Shown here one piece after another: positions 45,000 to 56,900 of a stretch of 64,000 nt of DNA. Below the pieces are notes generated by a model. The model saw only the letters and a list, made by a program, of their open reading frames with translations, did no database searches and was not told the origin of the DNA. Numbering within the stretch: the first letter of the stretch is position 1; every line of letters begins with the position of its first letter. Source of the stretch: Mesorhabditis belari (Eukaryota > Nematoda > Chromadorea > Rhabditida > Rhabditidae); the NCBI GenBank assembly GCA_958450365.1, contig CAUEEP010000735.1:749501-813500 (forward strand), read 5' to 3'. Made by a program: the position numbers and the translations under genes.

Positions 45000-46125
45000 C
45001 GTGGCGAAGTGTGGCTTAGGCTTAGGCGTGCTGGTCTACAGGTCACACGGTCCTGGTTCGACCCCCTGTATCAATCCTGATTTTCTTTTTTTGAAGCAAA
45101 ACTAGATTGTATGAGCCTTTCTAAAGAAGTTTTAGCTTTATGGGCGAAAACATGGCTGAGAAAAAGCTCATACAGACGGACGGACGGACGGACGGACGGA
45201 CGGACGGACGGACGGACGGACGGACGAACGGACGGACGGACGGACGAACGGACGGACGAACGGACGGACGAACGGACGGACGAACGGACGGACGAATGGA
45301 CGAACGGACGGACGAACGGACGAACGGACGGACGAACGGACGGACGGACGGACGAACGGACGGACGGACGGACGGACGGACGGACGGACGGACGGACGGA
45401 CGGACGGACGGACGGACGGACGGACGGACGGACGGACGGACGGACGGACGGACGGACGGACGGACGGACGGACGGACGAACGGACGGACGAACGGACGAA
45501 CGGACGAACGAACGGACGGACGAACGGACGAACGGACGAACGGACGAACGGACGAACGGACGAACGGACGAACGGACGAACGGACGAACGGACGAACGGA
45601 CGGACGAACGGACGGACGAACGGACGAACGGACGAACGAACGGACGAACGGACGAACGGACGAACGGACGGACGAACGGACGGACGGACGGACGGACGGA
45701 CGGACGAACGGACGGACGAACGGACGAACGGACGAACGAACGGACGAACGGACGAACGGACGAACGGACGGACGAACGGACGGACGGACGGACGGACGGA
45801 CGGACGAACGGACGGACGAACGGACGAACGGACGAACGGACGGACGAACGGACGAACGGACGGACGAACGGACGAACGGACGGACGAACGGACGAACGGA
45901 CGGACGAACGGACGAACGGACGGACGAACGGACGGACGGACGGACGGACGGACGGACGGACGGACGGACGGACGGACGGACGGACGGACGGACGAACGAA
46001 CGGACGGACGGACGAACGGACGGACGAACGGACGGACGGACGAACGGACGGACGGACGAACGGACGGACGAACGGACGAACGGACGAACGGACGGACGGA
46101 CACTGCTATTTTATATATAGTAGGT
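45000..46125 (+). mobile_element. tRNA-derived SINE whose tail became a 0.9-kb satellite
   Basis: The head at about 45000-45066 has CTTAGGCGTGCTGGTCTACAG and the B-box CTGGTTCGACCCC. The body ends ATGGCTGAGAAAAAGC. Then follows a (GGAC/GAAC)n array (45175-46100) and the terminus CACTGCTATTTTATATATAG. The SINE at 47282-47530 has the same body end and terminus with only a few degenerate units between, which shows that the array grew inside the element. Confidence 0.75.
45175..46100. repeat. (GACG/GAAC) tetranucleotide satellite
   Basis: About 230 tetranucleotides, CGGA with interspersed CGAA. The pattern of CGAA interruptions is itself repeated (higher-order blocks near 45600-45900), as expected from segmental expansion. 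Open frames of 311-368 codons across it encode RTDG or VRPS repeats and are artefacts. Confidence 0.97.
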
Positions 46126-46780
46126 ATGCAAGGCTAGATCAAGTTCTGGATCCTGGTTTACTAAAAGTCGAAGCAAGGCAAGAAACCCTGACCCATCAGA
46201 ATTCATTTTGGCTCTAGCTTACTTTTCTGGAACTATTTCACTGACTTCACACCAATTTTCTAATGTAAAGCTTACATTAGAATCATTTTTCATTCATTTT
46301 CATCATTTTCCTCTTTAAAAATGATCAAATCTCGACAAATTTTAAAAGAATTGAGTCTAAAATGGATACAAAATGGGGATTTATCGGGTGATTTTGTGCG
46401 CTCAATTTGTCCAAAAGTCAATTACTTAAATTTAGTGCTTTTATCGGGTAAATTGTTTGGGGAAATTGACAAAAATTGAGATTGGATTTAGATAAAAACT
46501 TGTGAACTTGAACTTTTCAAATTTAGCTTCACTAGATTAGAATTAGGATTAGAATTTCAAATTTCGTCGATCATTGGTCAGTGTTCAAAAATAAATCTCC
46601 AGAAACCGGTGTGACGTCGAAAATCAGACTGAAAAATCAAATGAGAGCATGAAAAAAGGGGAAAGCATGAAAAAATTGATAAATCTTTAGAAAACGATGT
46701 AGAATGAATCGCTCTAATTGGGTGGAATTTTGTAAAAAGTGCAGCAGCGCAGTCAGAAGTGCAGCAGGAATTTGATGAAC
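46126..46780. other. No gene seen
   Basis: AT-rich DNA after the satellite; no convincing exon, RNA or repeat. Confidence 0.5.
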
Positions 46781-46804
46781 AGTGCTAATTTCTGTCTTTG
46801 TTAC

Positions 46805-47114
46805 CGATGTTTTGTCCCATTCTTTTTTGCCTATTCTTGAGATAATTCATCACTTCCTCATATCCTTTATCTCTTTTTCTGTTTCTTGCTTTCCCTCGTC
46901 TCATTCTTGTCTCATTTTTGTCTCTTTGAGCGGATCCGCCCCTTTCAGTCGTTTCCCTTTTCAGAATCTTTTCCTTTAACCAATTCGGTGTCAATTCTTT
47001 TGTCCTAGAATACTTCTTTAGCCCAAAAATTCTCGAAATTCCTGAATCGTCGATTTTCAAACCAGGAAATGTTACCTTTTGGAAAGAAGATTTCAACTTT
47101 TCAACTTTTTCCAT
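46805..47114 (-). CDS. Candidate first exon of a minus-strand gene
   Basis: ATG at 47112-47114, 103 open codons, very basic and hydrophilic (KVEKLKSSFQKVTFPGLK; MRRGKARNRKRDKGYEE), with a GTAACA donor in phase 1. The phase agrees with 39343-39536 downstream on the same strand, which would imply a 7.3-kb intron. No known domain recognised; the complementary strand is T-rich and looks non-coding. Confidence 0.35.
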
Positions 47115-47281
47115 TGTGGATTTGTGAATTACCGTTTGAACATCGTTTATTCTGAATCAACTGAAAAACTAGCCTAAAAAACCAACTAGATCTGCTAAAA
47201 TCCGCTAGAAAACCCGCTAGAAAATCCGCTAGAAAAACCAGCTTAACGGCGGGTTTTTCTAGGCGGATATTTTATCACAGC

Positions 47282-47530
47282 CGCTATGGCGCAATCGGGA
47301 GCGAGCTTGTCTACAGCCCACACGAGCCGGGTTTGCCTGGGTTCGATCCCCCGTACTGCCAGTACTGCCACTCAATCTTAAATTTCATTTTTCATTTTAA
47401 ATAGCACAACTATTATTAGATTTTAAGAGTTTTAAAAGAAATTTCAGCTTTTTAGCCTAATGGCTGAGAAAAAGCGGACGTACGGACAGATAAACAAACA
47501 GACACTGCTCTTTGATATATAGTATATAGT
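47282..47530 (+). mobile_element. tRNA-derived SINE with short tail
   Basis: tRNA-like head (ATGGCGCAATCGGGAGCGAG, CTGGGTTCGATCCCCC at about 47282-47358), AT-rich body, ATGGCTGAGAAAAAGCGGAC, a few GGAC/AGAC units and the end CACTGCTCTTTGATATATAG. This is the unexpanded sister of the element at 45000. Confidence 0.7.
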
Positions 47531-47761
47531 AGATTAGCTAAGGACGGACAAAAAAGGTTCTTTTGTATACATAATTAGATGATTATATATACATTTTAGA
47601 GATGTTTAGTAGATTTAAATGCTGTAGAGGTTTGGGATTTACAGACTATTTAGATTTTCAAAAGCTAAGTGTTTGTCAAGTTCAACTAAAACCAAGGTTA
47701 AATCTCTACTTCTAACTAATTTCGTGTCAATTCTTTTAAATTTCAATTTTTGATTCTACGA

Positions 47762-48080
47762 AAGGCTAGTAGCCTAGCCTACAATGCCTAGCCTACAATG
47801 CCTAGCCTACAATGGCTAGCCTACAATGGCTAGCTTACAATGCCTAGCCTACAATGGCTAGCCTACAATGCCTAGCCTACAATGCCTAGCTTACAATGCC
47901 TAGCCTACAATGCCTAGCCTACAATGGCTAGCCTACAATGCCTAGCCTACAATGCCTAGCTTACAATGCCTAGCCTACAATGCCTAGTCTACAATGGCTA
48001 GCCTACAATGCCTAGCCTACAATGCCTAGCTTACAATGCCTAGTCTACAATGCCTAGTCTACAATGCCTAGCCTACAATC
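47762..48080. repeat. 14-bp minisatellite (GCCTAGCCTACAAT)
   Basis: About 22 copies of GCCTAGCCTACAAT with GG/CC and CTT/CCT variants that alternate in a regular pattern, a sign of higher-order duplication. Confidence 0.95.
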
Positions 48081-48309
48081 TAGTTGAAGAGGTTAGCTAT
48101 TGGAAACTGCAAAGAGTAATGGGCTTTTGATTTCTCTTTTTTCGCTATTCTTACTTATTTTCAATCAAACAAAGGACAATTTATAGACTAGAAAACGTTA
48201 TTTGTAAAACTTTTTCTTTTATATTTACCATCACATTCAGCCATAAATTTAGACATTCGATAGCTCTTTTTCCTTTTGTTTTCACTATAACTCACTCATT
48301 AATTCCAGT

Positions 48310-48531
48310 TACCGTATTTTCTCTAATAGTAGTACACCCGGGCGAGCCGAGTTGATGGCTATTTTACAGTTTCCAAGCTTTTACAGAAGCTCAACACTCT
48401 AATCCCCCACTAGATCTCATCGTCAGCTACATTTTCCGACCCCACATCGATAGGTTCTGATAAGCGGTTCTCGAGATTATGAGGAATTTAGGCGAGGCTT
48501 AAGGTGCGCTACTATTAGAGAGGATATGGTA
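48310..48531. mobile_element. MITE family C, copy 3
   Basis: TACCGTATTTTCTCTAATAG at left, CTATTAGAGAGGATATGGTA at right, with the shared CATCGATAGGTTCTGATAAG body. Confidence 0.88.
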
Positions 48532-48593
48532 GTTGTTGTGAAACAGGGCGCCATTTAGAAAACGTTCATTAACACCAATGAGATGATCACAAC

Positions 48594-48816
48594 TACCGTA
48601 TTTTCTCTAATAGTAGTGCACCCCGGGCGGGCCGAGTTGATGGCTATTTTACAGTTTCCAAGCTTTTACAGAAGCTCAACACTCTAATCCCTTACTAGAT
48701 CTCATTGTCAGCTACATTTTCCGACCCCACATCGATAGATTCTGATAAGCGATTCTCGAGATTTCGAGGAATTTAGGCGAGGCTTAAGGTGCGCTAATAT
48801 TAGAGAAAATACGGTA
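48594..48816. mobile_element. MITE family C, copy 4
   Basis: Nearly identical to copy 3, same orientation, 62 bp away. Perfect inverted ends TACCGTATTTTCTCTAATA and TATTAGAGAAAATACGGTA. Confidence 0.9.
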
Positions 48817-48819
48817 ACC

Positions 48820-50085
48820 AGTTTGAAACACTTGCTTTAACGTTGAACTTTGCTTTTATTTTCACTATAAACTCACTCATTAACTCCAGTTAATCTAAAA
48901 TTGTCTATAATTGACTTATCTGTTTAATGAGTTTCCAAAAGAATGTAGTGAAATGGAAATTTTTGTTGAATTGTATTGCCATTTTAACATTTAGAAAACT
49001 ACAAATGAGCAAATTAAAAGAAAAATAGAAAAACTTGATCGTCAAAACTTTTCTCTAATCGAAATTTGTGTCAATTTTTTTCTAGTGATGTTTTTTTCAA
49101 GTAAAATTGAGATTCTTTTGATAATTCTTGAAATTTTCATTTAATTCCATTTAATTTTGTCTAATTTTGATTTAAATCTCACTAATTACGTAAGAAGTTT
49201 CTCAAAAAAAACATTTTAAATCTTTACCCTCAATCTTTATCCTCAAGTTCATCAAAATTCTTTGTCAAAACAAATTTTCATTTACTTTTTCGATGGCTGA
49301 TTACTCCGTAAGCAAATATTTATACTTTTTTTTTGGAATCTCAACTTTTTATTAAAGTGGGGGTGGGAAAAAGTGCGCCCCACATCAGCGGATTAATTTG
49401 ATATTGATCAAAGAGCTCAACAACACAAAAAGCTCAGATAATCCGGTCATTGAATGAAATAATGAAGATCATTGAGAACAAGATTTTGCATAGTTTTTGC
49501 AGTAATATTAAATGACAGTTGATTCAAGTAAAACTGGCTTTCTAATCTTCGTAAATTTCTAAAAGAACAAGACTATAAAGCTCCTGGAAACAGCTGAACG
49601 TTTAAAACATTCGTTGTTCTTGAAATTAGTCTGTCATTGCTATAGATGTTTCCAGGAATAGCAGAGTCTAGCTTGTCTAGCTCTCTAGCTTGTCTAGCTC
49701 TCTAGCTTGTCTAGCTCTCTAGCTTGTCTAGCTTAAATCATTTTTCCATTCCATTTCTTATAAATATAGTACTTTTTCATTAGCCAATTATCTTTTTTAC
49801 GATTCTTCAATTTGCAGTTTTTTTTAAAGAAAACCAGATGAAAACAGGGCATACTAGGGCCAAGACCAGCATAGACAATATTATTGCACAATTTAGCCTA
49901 TGGCCGCAGGTTTGGGCTTATGCTTAGGCTTGGACTTAGTGCGAAGGCTAGCGGCTAGCGCCTCGCACTAAGTCTATTTGGGTTTGAGCTGAACCCCCAT
50001 TTTCTGGATCTCAGCCAGTTCTCGGAGCTAAAGCACACCGATGTCAACTTGGCGATGTGCATGCGTCCCCCATAAGTTAGGCTTA
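48820..50085. other. AT-rich interval, no gene seen
   Basis: Contains only a short repeat of TCTAGCTTGTCTAGC (49668-49735, about five copies). No exon called. Confidence 0.5.
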
Positions 50086-50087
50086 GG

Positions 50088-50135
50088 TTGAGGCTTAGGC
50101 TGAGGCTTAGGCTGAGGCTTAGGCTGAGGCTTAGT
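50088..50135. repeat. Telomere-like 12-bp repeat (TTAGGCTGAGGC)
   Basis: Four copies of TTAGGCTGAGGC, a doublet of the nematode hexamer TTAGGC and its variant TGAGGC. Between 50360 and 51490 I see no other feature. Confidence 0.8.
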
Positions 50136-51499
50136 CTATTTTCCTAATGATATCAAAGAGTATCACAAAAACAATCCCATTTTTGAGTTCTACGCAAAAT
50201 CGGGGGTGGATCCGTACTCGGAAATCAGAAGCAATACTTTGGTTGATTCCGGAAAAAAAGCTTAGTTCCTCTTTTCCCAAGGAAGAGAAATCGTCGTTGT
50301 GAATCCATAGAATAGCCCCTTTTCTCCCATTTCTTCCAGATATTTCATTCATCCCTAGATCCGTGATTATCTCATTTTCTTTTCCCGCTTTCCTTTTCTT
50401 CTAAACCCTTTTCTTCCTGGTTATTCTCTCAGCCAATTACACTTTTCAGGACGCTCAATTTTTTTGTGATTATTCTAAAAATATTCAGCCTTTAGACGAA
50501 AAGCTTTTTCTCTTATTTGTCAAATCGGGAATGTTTTCTAGTTTTAAGATTTTGGCTGATTCTTGTCAGATTCTTATCGATTCATTGAACAAAAGCTTTT
50601 TAGTTTAATTACCCAACTTTTGATTCAATTCTTTGGTTAAGTTACTCTGGCTCAAGTACCAAACTCTTAGTTATCTTGGATCAGTTACTCATTTTTGTTT
50701 AATTTCTCTGGATCAATTGCCCAACCAGTTACGTTAGTTGAATTGTTAACCAATTTCTTGTTTAGTTCTGGTTCTAGTTCACTTATCCAACTTTGAATTG
50801 AATTCTATTAGGTAGACAAACAAGCAAACAAGATTTTCAGAATCTCTAAACCACTAGAATCAAAATGCTCTTTTTTGCCTTCTTTTATAATAAAAAGTTA
50901 TGTAATAATCAGCTTTTGAATCAAGGTAAATCGATGACAATCAATGGCATCTATCTTGGGAGATTTTGGCATCTATCTTGGGAGATCTTGGCATCTATCT
51001 TGGGAGATCTTGACAAATATTTGAAATAACAACTTCATTATCTACTCTACTTTTGTTCTACCAAAATCAACAATCTTTTCCTCTTTTCTGTCTCGCATGG
51101 GGTTTCTTATTTCTCGAAATGAAACCCGCAGAACATATCTCAGTTTTTCCCCAAGTCTCTTTGAAAGAAAGAATCCGATTATCCGGACATCCTTATTACT
51201 TTTAACCTGATTAACTGCGTGTGAGTAGTTTGAGAAAAATGAAGTGAAAAGAAAACATCTATTTATCGCTTGTTTATGAATTGAAGTACTATTTAGAGAA
51301 GTGGTAGTTGGAGAATTTTATTGGAATTGTTTTAAATACAAATTTTCAATTGTAGACTAAAAGTTTAAGTACCCGAAAATACTTGAGACATAATGATTTT
51401 AATCTTTAAATTAATGAATCTGTTAGGTTCAAAGGGAAAGATGATGGAGATGAGAACCGACCGAAATTTAATAAGGATGACTACGTGTACTTCTAGAAA

Positions 51500-52020
51500 T
51501 CCAAGACGGTTCCAATACAGTTCCTATTTTGATCCAATACGGCTTCGATTTTGATCCAATACGGTTCCCATTTTGATCCAATACGGTTCCAATACGGTTC
51601 CAATACGATTCCAATACGGTTCCAATACTGTTCCAATACGGTTCCTATTTTGATCCAATACGTGCAATACGGTTCTTATTTTGATCCAATACGGCTTCTA
51701 TTTTGATCCAATACAGTTCCTATTTTGATCCAATACGGCTCCTATTTTGATCCAATACAGTTCCTATTTTGATCCAATACGGTTCCCATTTTGATCCAAT
51801 ACGATTCCAATACGGTTCCAATGCGATTCCAATACGGTTCCAATACGATTCCAATACGGTTCCAATACTGTTCCAATACGGTTCCCATTTTGATCCAATA
51901 CGGTTCCAATACGATTCCAGATACGGTTCCAATACTATTTCAATACGGTTCCCATTTTGATCTAGTATGGTTCCTATTTTGATCCAATATGGTTCCAATA
52001 CGGTTCCAATACGATTCCTA
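51500..52020. repeat. GATCCAATACGGTTCC minisatellite
   Basis: Mixed units of CAATACGGTTC and TTCCTATTTTGATC, with a longer period of about 130 bp (51570-51660 repeats at 51810-51900). The Trp/Tyr/Ile-rich open frames across it are artefacts. Confidence 0.93.
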
Positions 52021-52064
52021 TTTTGTGCAGTAAGAGGCTTTGAAATTCTGGATTTATCTAAAAA

Positions 52065-52520
52065 TTTGTTCAGAATAATAATAATACTTTATTCAAACGA
52101 TAAAGTGAAAGAAATCATAGAGAAATGCACAGTGATACTTAATCATACAATACATACTGAAATCAATAAGCCAATTACTTACGGCAAAGAGCCACTAGAT
52201 CTAAAGCATCGATACGTTTCTTGAATATGAAAAGCGACCGAATTTCTCGTATGTCGTTTGGGAGCAAGTTCCATAATCTAGCGGCTCTAACGGGAAATGA
52301 ATTTGATAAAGAGGCATTGGAAGCAAAGGGAATTTGCAAAAGGAATGAGCCACTTCTGGGCCCTGACCGCGGTTTAAATTTGAAAAAGTCTATAAACAAA
52401 GGGCTAATCTGTTTACAACGGAGGATTTTGAAAGTTTCGACTAAATCAATGACAAAGCAACGATGCTGTAAAGTTTTTAGAAGCTTTAAGAAAAGATGAA
52501 AAGTTGTCTAAGATAAACTT
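52065..52520 (-). mobile_element. 3' end of a LINE (non-LTR retrotransposon)
   Basis: On the minus strand, a frame from about 52515 to 52175 reads LLKTLQHRCFVIDLVETFKI, then PVRAARLWNLLPNDIREI and FKKRIDALDL before a stop. This is the typical C-terminal end of LINE ORF2 after the reverse transcriptase. It is followed by AATAAA and an (ATT)n tail ending at about 52068. The element is 5'-truncated, as LINE insertions usually are. Confidence 0.75.
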
Positions 52521-52983
52521 TAAAAAAAGATTTATCTGGTTTATGTGAAAAAAAGGATTCAATACAAAATGGCAAAGCAGATCAGCAATTTTCATGTCAC
52601 TTTAACAACTTTTAAAAGAAAACAAAGAGATCTTACTGCACGATTTCAACCTTTAAAACACCAGAAAATTTGATATCATTTTAAAAGCCTTAATTTGGAG
52701 GTTTTAGATTAGATTATTAAGTTTTCCTTTATTTTAGGACTCATCGAAGTATGAAAATGGTGATGTTTTGCAGAAAAATGAATTCCCACCCACCCAATTA
52801 GAGTAGTCTTTGTGTCAAAAAAAGCAAAACAAAAAGATAAATGATCGGATTTGTGACTGAATTTCAATGAGTTTATTGTTTATTGTAAAAGAATTGAGCT
52901 TGTTTTGCTGTTTTGCAAGTTTTTTTGTGATTTTCAATGTTTCTATTCTTGATTTCATTTTACTATCGTCATTCTACGGCGAT

Positions 52984-53246
52984 TATTTCCTTCTATATAA
53001 GTTTGGATTTTCTTTTTTCAAGTTAAATTCTAATTTGAGTGCTTTGGTGAGTAATTTTAAGGACTCAAAGGATATTAAGGACTCAAATTTTGGTTTTAAC
53101 TTTATCTTTGACATCACCGATACTTTGGGACTTGTCCTTATCCAAAATTTGAGTCCTTAATTGCTGAAAAATGACTCACTAAAGCACTCAAATTACAATT
53201 TAACTTCTCAAAAGAAAATCCAACCTTATATAGAAGGAAATACTTA
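52984..53246. mobile_element. Fold-back element
   Basis: TTATTTCCTTCTATATAAG and CTTATATAGAAGGAAATA are mirrored at the ends. Inner blocks mirror too: AATTTGAGTGCTTTGGTGAG with CTCACTAAAGCACTCAAATT, and TTAAGGACTCAAATTTTGG with CCAAAATTTGAGTCCTTAA. Confidence 0.8.
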
Positions 53247-53689
53247 AGCAAATCTTTCTTTTATCACGTTCTGTTCTTGCTTTCTTTAGAATCCGATACA
53301 AATCGATTCTTTTTAGTATTTTAATCTATTCTTTTACAAATCTATTGAATCATTTACAATGTCAAATTGCAATGAGACACTTTTGCAAGTAAAAAACTGC
53401 CCTTTTACATTACTGTGCTTTAATATTGTAAATTTTGACCACAATCATTAAACTCTATGGATTTTGGCTTAGCTGGCTTGACCTAAAATGGCTTTTTATT
53501 TTTCTAACCAGTCAAAACCAGATCTTAGCTGGCTTGGCTAGGTTTTTTGAAACAAAACTGCTATAGCTGATTGATTGATTGATTATCTTTCGTTTAATGG
53601 ATTTTTGGATTTAAAATTAGCTATACCATGTTATGTTTTAATAAGGCTTGGCCTGGCTTTTCATTCTCTGACTAGCCAAAACCAGATCT

Positions 53690-53925
53690 TTAGCTGCTCC
53701 AGATCTTTAGCTGCTCTAGATCTTTAGCTGCTCTAGATCTTTAGCTGCTCTAGATCTTTAGCTGCTCTAGATCTTTAGCTGCTTCAGATCTTTAGCTGAT
53801 CCAGATCTCTAACTGCTCCAGATCTTTAGCTGCTTCAGATCTCTAACTGCTCCAGATCTTTAGCTGCTTCAGATCTTTAGCTGCTCTAGATCTTTAGCTG
53901 CTCTAGATCTTTAGCTGATCCTTCC
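53690..53925. repeat. 17-bp minisatellite (AGATCTTTAGCTGCTCT)
   Basis: About 14 copies of AGATCTTTAGCTGCTCT with TTC/TCC variants, 66 bp upstream of the acceptor at 53992. Confidence 0.93.
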
Positions 53926-53991
53926 AAAGCTTTCGAAACAACCAAGCCGATCCTTTCCTTTCCCAATGACATCAAAGTTTTCCGTTTTCAG

Positions 53992-56900
53992 TTTTCATTT
54001 CAACAACATTTTCTCTTTCTCTTCAAAATCTCTTTCACACCTCAAGCAAAGCCAGCAATAAGATCTGACAAATTTCCCGGGATTGACATCAATAGAGAGA
54101 CTTTGGAACGTAAGTGGCCATGAGATGAGGCAAGGGGGAAGATTTATGAGAAGGAATGGCCCAAGGGAGAGGCAATGGCAGGAATGGAAAAAAAGAAAAG
54201 GGTAAAGAAGAACAAAACATTGGACAAGGGAAAGGCTGAAAAAGAGATGGGAGGCCTGTCTTTTCCCCTCCACCCCAACTCTTTCAATCTTCAGAGAATA
54301 GCAAAAAGCTCTGTGTTTTGAGGCTTGGCTTTAATATGTTCATTTGAAAATTGAACTTTTTCACAAGCTTTTTGATTCTTCAGCCTCCAGCCAGCTAATA
54401 ATTTTCTGTTTTTTCAGAAAAATCCATTTTTCCTGGGTTTTCTCGAGATTAATTAGATCGTTAGCCTATAAACTAATTGGTTAATGCATGAGCTCATTGA
54501 GTTTTGATCTTCAAAACTTGACTTAGGTCCTGGTTCTTTAAACCTTGATCTAGATCCTGGATCTTTAAGACTTGATCTAGGTCCTGGATCATTAAACCAT
54601 CTAGGTCCTGGATCTCTTTAGAGTTGGGAGTTTTAAGTCCTGAATCAAGTAGTTAATCCATGATTTTTTTGCATAGCTTATAGCTGATTTAATAGCTTAT
54701 TTAACTGACAACTAGACTGAAGTTTTTCTTCCAGTTTTCTGAACTGGATTGGATTATTTAACTGCAACTGGACTGAAGTTTTCTGAACTAAACCAGTTTA
54801 TTTAACTAACAACTAGACTTACTTCTAAAGCACAAGAGTTGAAGCCTTCTTTCAGCGCAAGTTTTTCAAAAAGTAGCCTAGTTTTGCTATTAGGTTTAGG
54901 TTTTATGATACCTAAGCTGAAGCCTTTTAACAGCTAAAGCAGTAGCTTACATTCCTTCTTGCATCTCACAATTAAAGCAACCAACCATCCCTCTCCACAA
55001 CATTGGGAACAGCGCATTGACTTGGAAATTTTTCTAAGTCCTTTCTAAGTATTTTCTCTAATAGTAGTGCACCGCGGCGAGCCGAGTTGGTGGCTATTTT
55101 ACGGTTACCAAGCTTTTGCAGAAGCTCAACGCTCAAATCCCTCACTAGATCTCATCGTCAGCTACATTTTCCGATCTCACATCGATAGGTTTTGATAAGC
55201 GGCTCTCGAGATTTTGAGGTATTTAGGCGAGCCTTGAGGTGCACTAATATTAGAGAAAATTAGATATTACTATTACTATTACTAGTAACTATTATTAAAA
55301 ATAGAGTCTTTTATAGTTGTTTGATCATAAAATTAAAAAAAAGTTGAACGGTGAGTCGAGAAAGACCAAGTTAGCTAGATAGGTAGACCTGGAGCAGGCC
55401 AAAGTCTCAGCTCTTTACCTAGACTCTTTACCTACCTACCAGCTGACAGTAGACAGCTGACAATAGCTCTCCTATTGTTTATAAGCCTTTAGATTACATT
55501 TATAAGTTTATAATCTATATTTAGATTTTGATTATGAACTTCTGAGCCATATCTTTTTATAAACAAATTTACTAATCTTCAGTAATGTCTAGTTTAACTA
55601 TGCAATTGTGAGAAATGAAATTTTGGTGCTCAAAAGTGTCAGCTCAAAAGTTGAGATCGGTTTTAAAGCCCAAAAGGTTAAGGCTAAAGTCAAAAGTAAA
55701 GCAAAAGTAGATCTTTAGTTCTGTTAGAATCCGATTAAAAAAACGATTTTACATGTTTTACTCTTTGAATTGAACTGAATTCGAAAATCGAACAAAGTTC
55801 ACTCTTTTAGAATCGGATTTTGATTTAAAACAGGATTCAATAGCTTTCAAAACACAAAACCGAGCTTTTGAATAAGCAATTTGACTTGACTTTTTGATAA
55901 CTTTATTGTTTTCATTCGTTTATTTCATTTTCCTCAACTCAAAAGCCAAAAATTTTCAAAAATTTCAAATTTTCTTTCCTTTTGCACTTGTTTATAGATT
56001 TTTTTTGCTTAAAATTCCTTTGCTTTTAGCCATTTCTCTAATCCTAGTGATTTTTGAAGTTCGAAAGCTTTCGAAAAGTGTTCGAAAGCTTGAAAAACTC
56101 TAGAAAGTTGTTCAATTTGAACTTCTTTTATATTAGTTTGTGATTTCTTTCAAAGAAAATCTTTAAACGTAATATTTTTGTTTATCAACAGGATTAATCC
56201 AGACAAAAATCCCGAATGAAATCTGGAAAATGGAAAAAAATGAAAGAAAATGGCAGAAAAATGATAATCCAGCCAAAAAATCGTTCACGAGTTGTAGTTT
56301 TTCAATTTTTTGAGGCCATCATAACAAATTAGTTACAAAAATTTTAGTAAAACAACGTAAAAGTGTACAGAAATTGACACTTTAGAGATTTTCTGTAAAT
56401 GAACAGCTTCTGGCTCAATTTTATCCAAACAATCGACCAGATTCGGAAATTTTACTCTAAATTTGGCAAACGTACGGCTTCCGGCTCATTAACTACCCTA
56501 AATACTGTGGTACCCCAGCCCCATAATGACGGTGCGGAGTGTTGCGTAGTCTAGCTTTGAACGAGTTTTTCTCGACACTGGTTTATGCTACAATGCGCGC
56601 TTAGGTATCAAAAAATAGCTGGAATTCAGGGCTATTTTTTGATACCAAAGACGCATTTTTGAAAGTACGGGCGCTTTGAAAAAAATGAAAGACTAAAAAA
56701 CTTTTACGACTACGCGACTTTACGAGGGGGGTGGGGTACTATTACAGTATTTACGGTAAGTAAAAAGTGCCAAATTCTACTTTAATTCTAAGCCATTCAG
56801 TCAGGCCAAACTTGAGCCAAACCAGAACTAGGTCAGCCTGATCTAGACCAGACAATGGCCTCCAGACTTGGGCTAGGTCGGACCAGAGTCTGATGAGGCC

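Noticed and set aside
45111..46217. Open frames of 311-368 codons on both strands
   Set aside because: They only translate the GACG/GAAC satellite (RTDG or VRPS repeats); all frames are open because the unit has no stop.
50131..50352. 73-codon minus-strand frame
   Set aside because: The complementary strand is also open here; no acceptor or donor makes it joinable to another exon.
51720..51998. Trp/Tyr/Ile-rich frames on both strands
   Set aside because: Product of the GATCCAATACGGTTCC minisatellite.
53995..54273. 92-codon hydrophobic minus-strand frame
   Set aside because: Antisense to a purine-rich tract and to the plus-strand exon 53992-54109.
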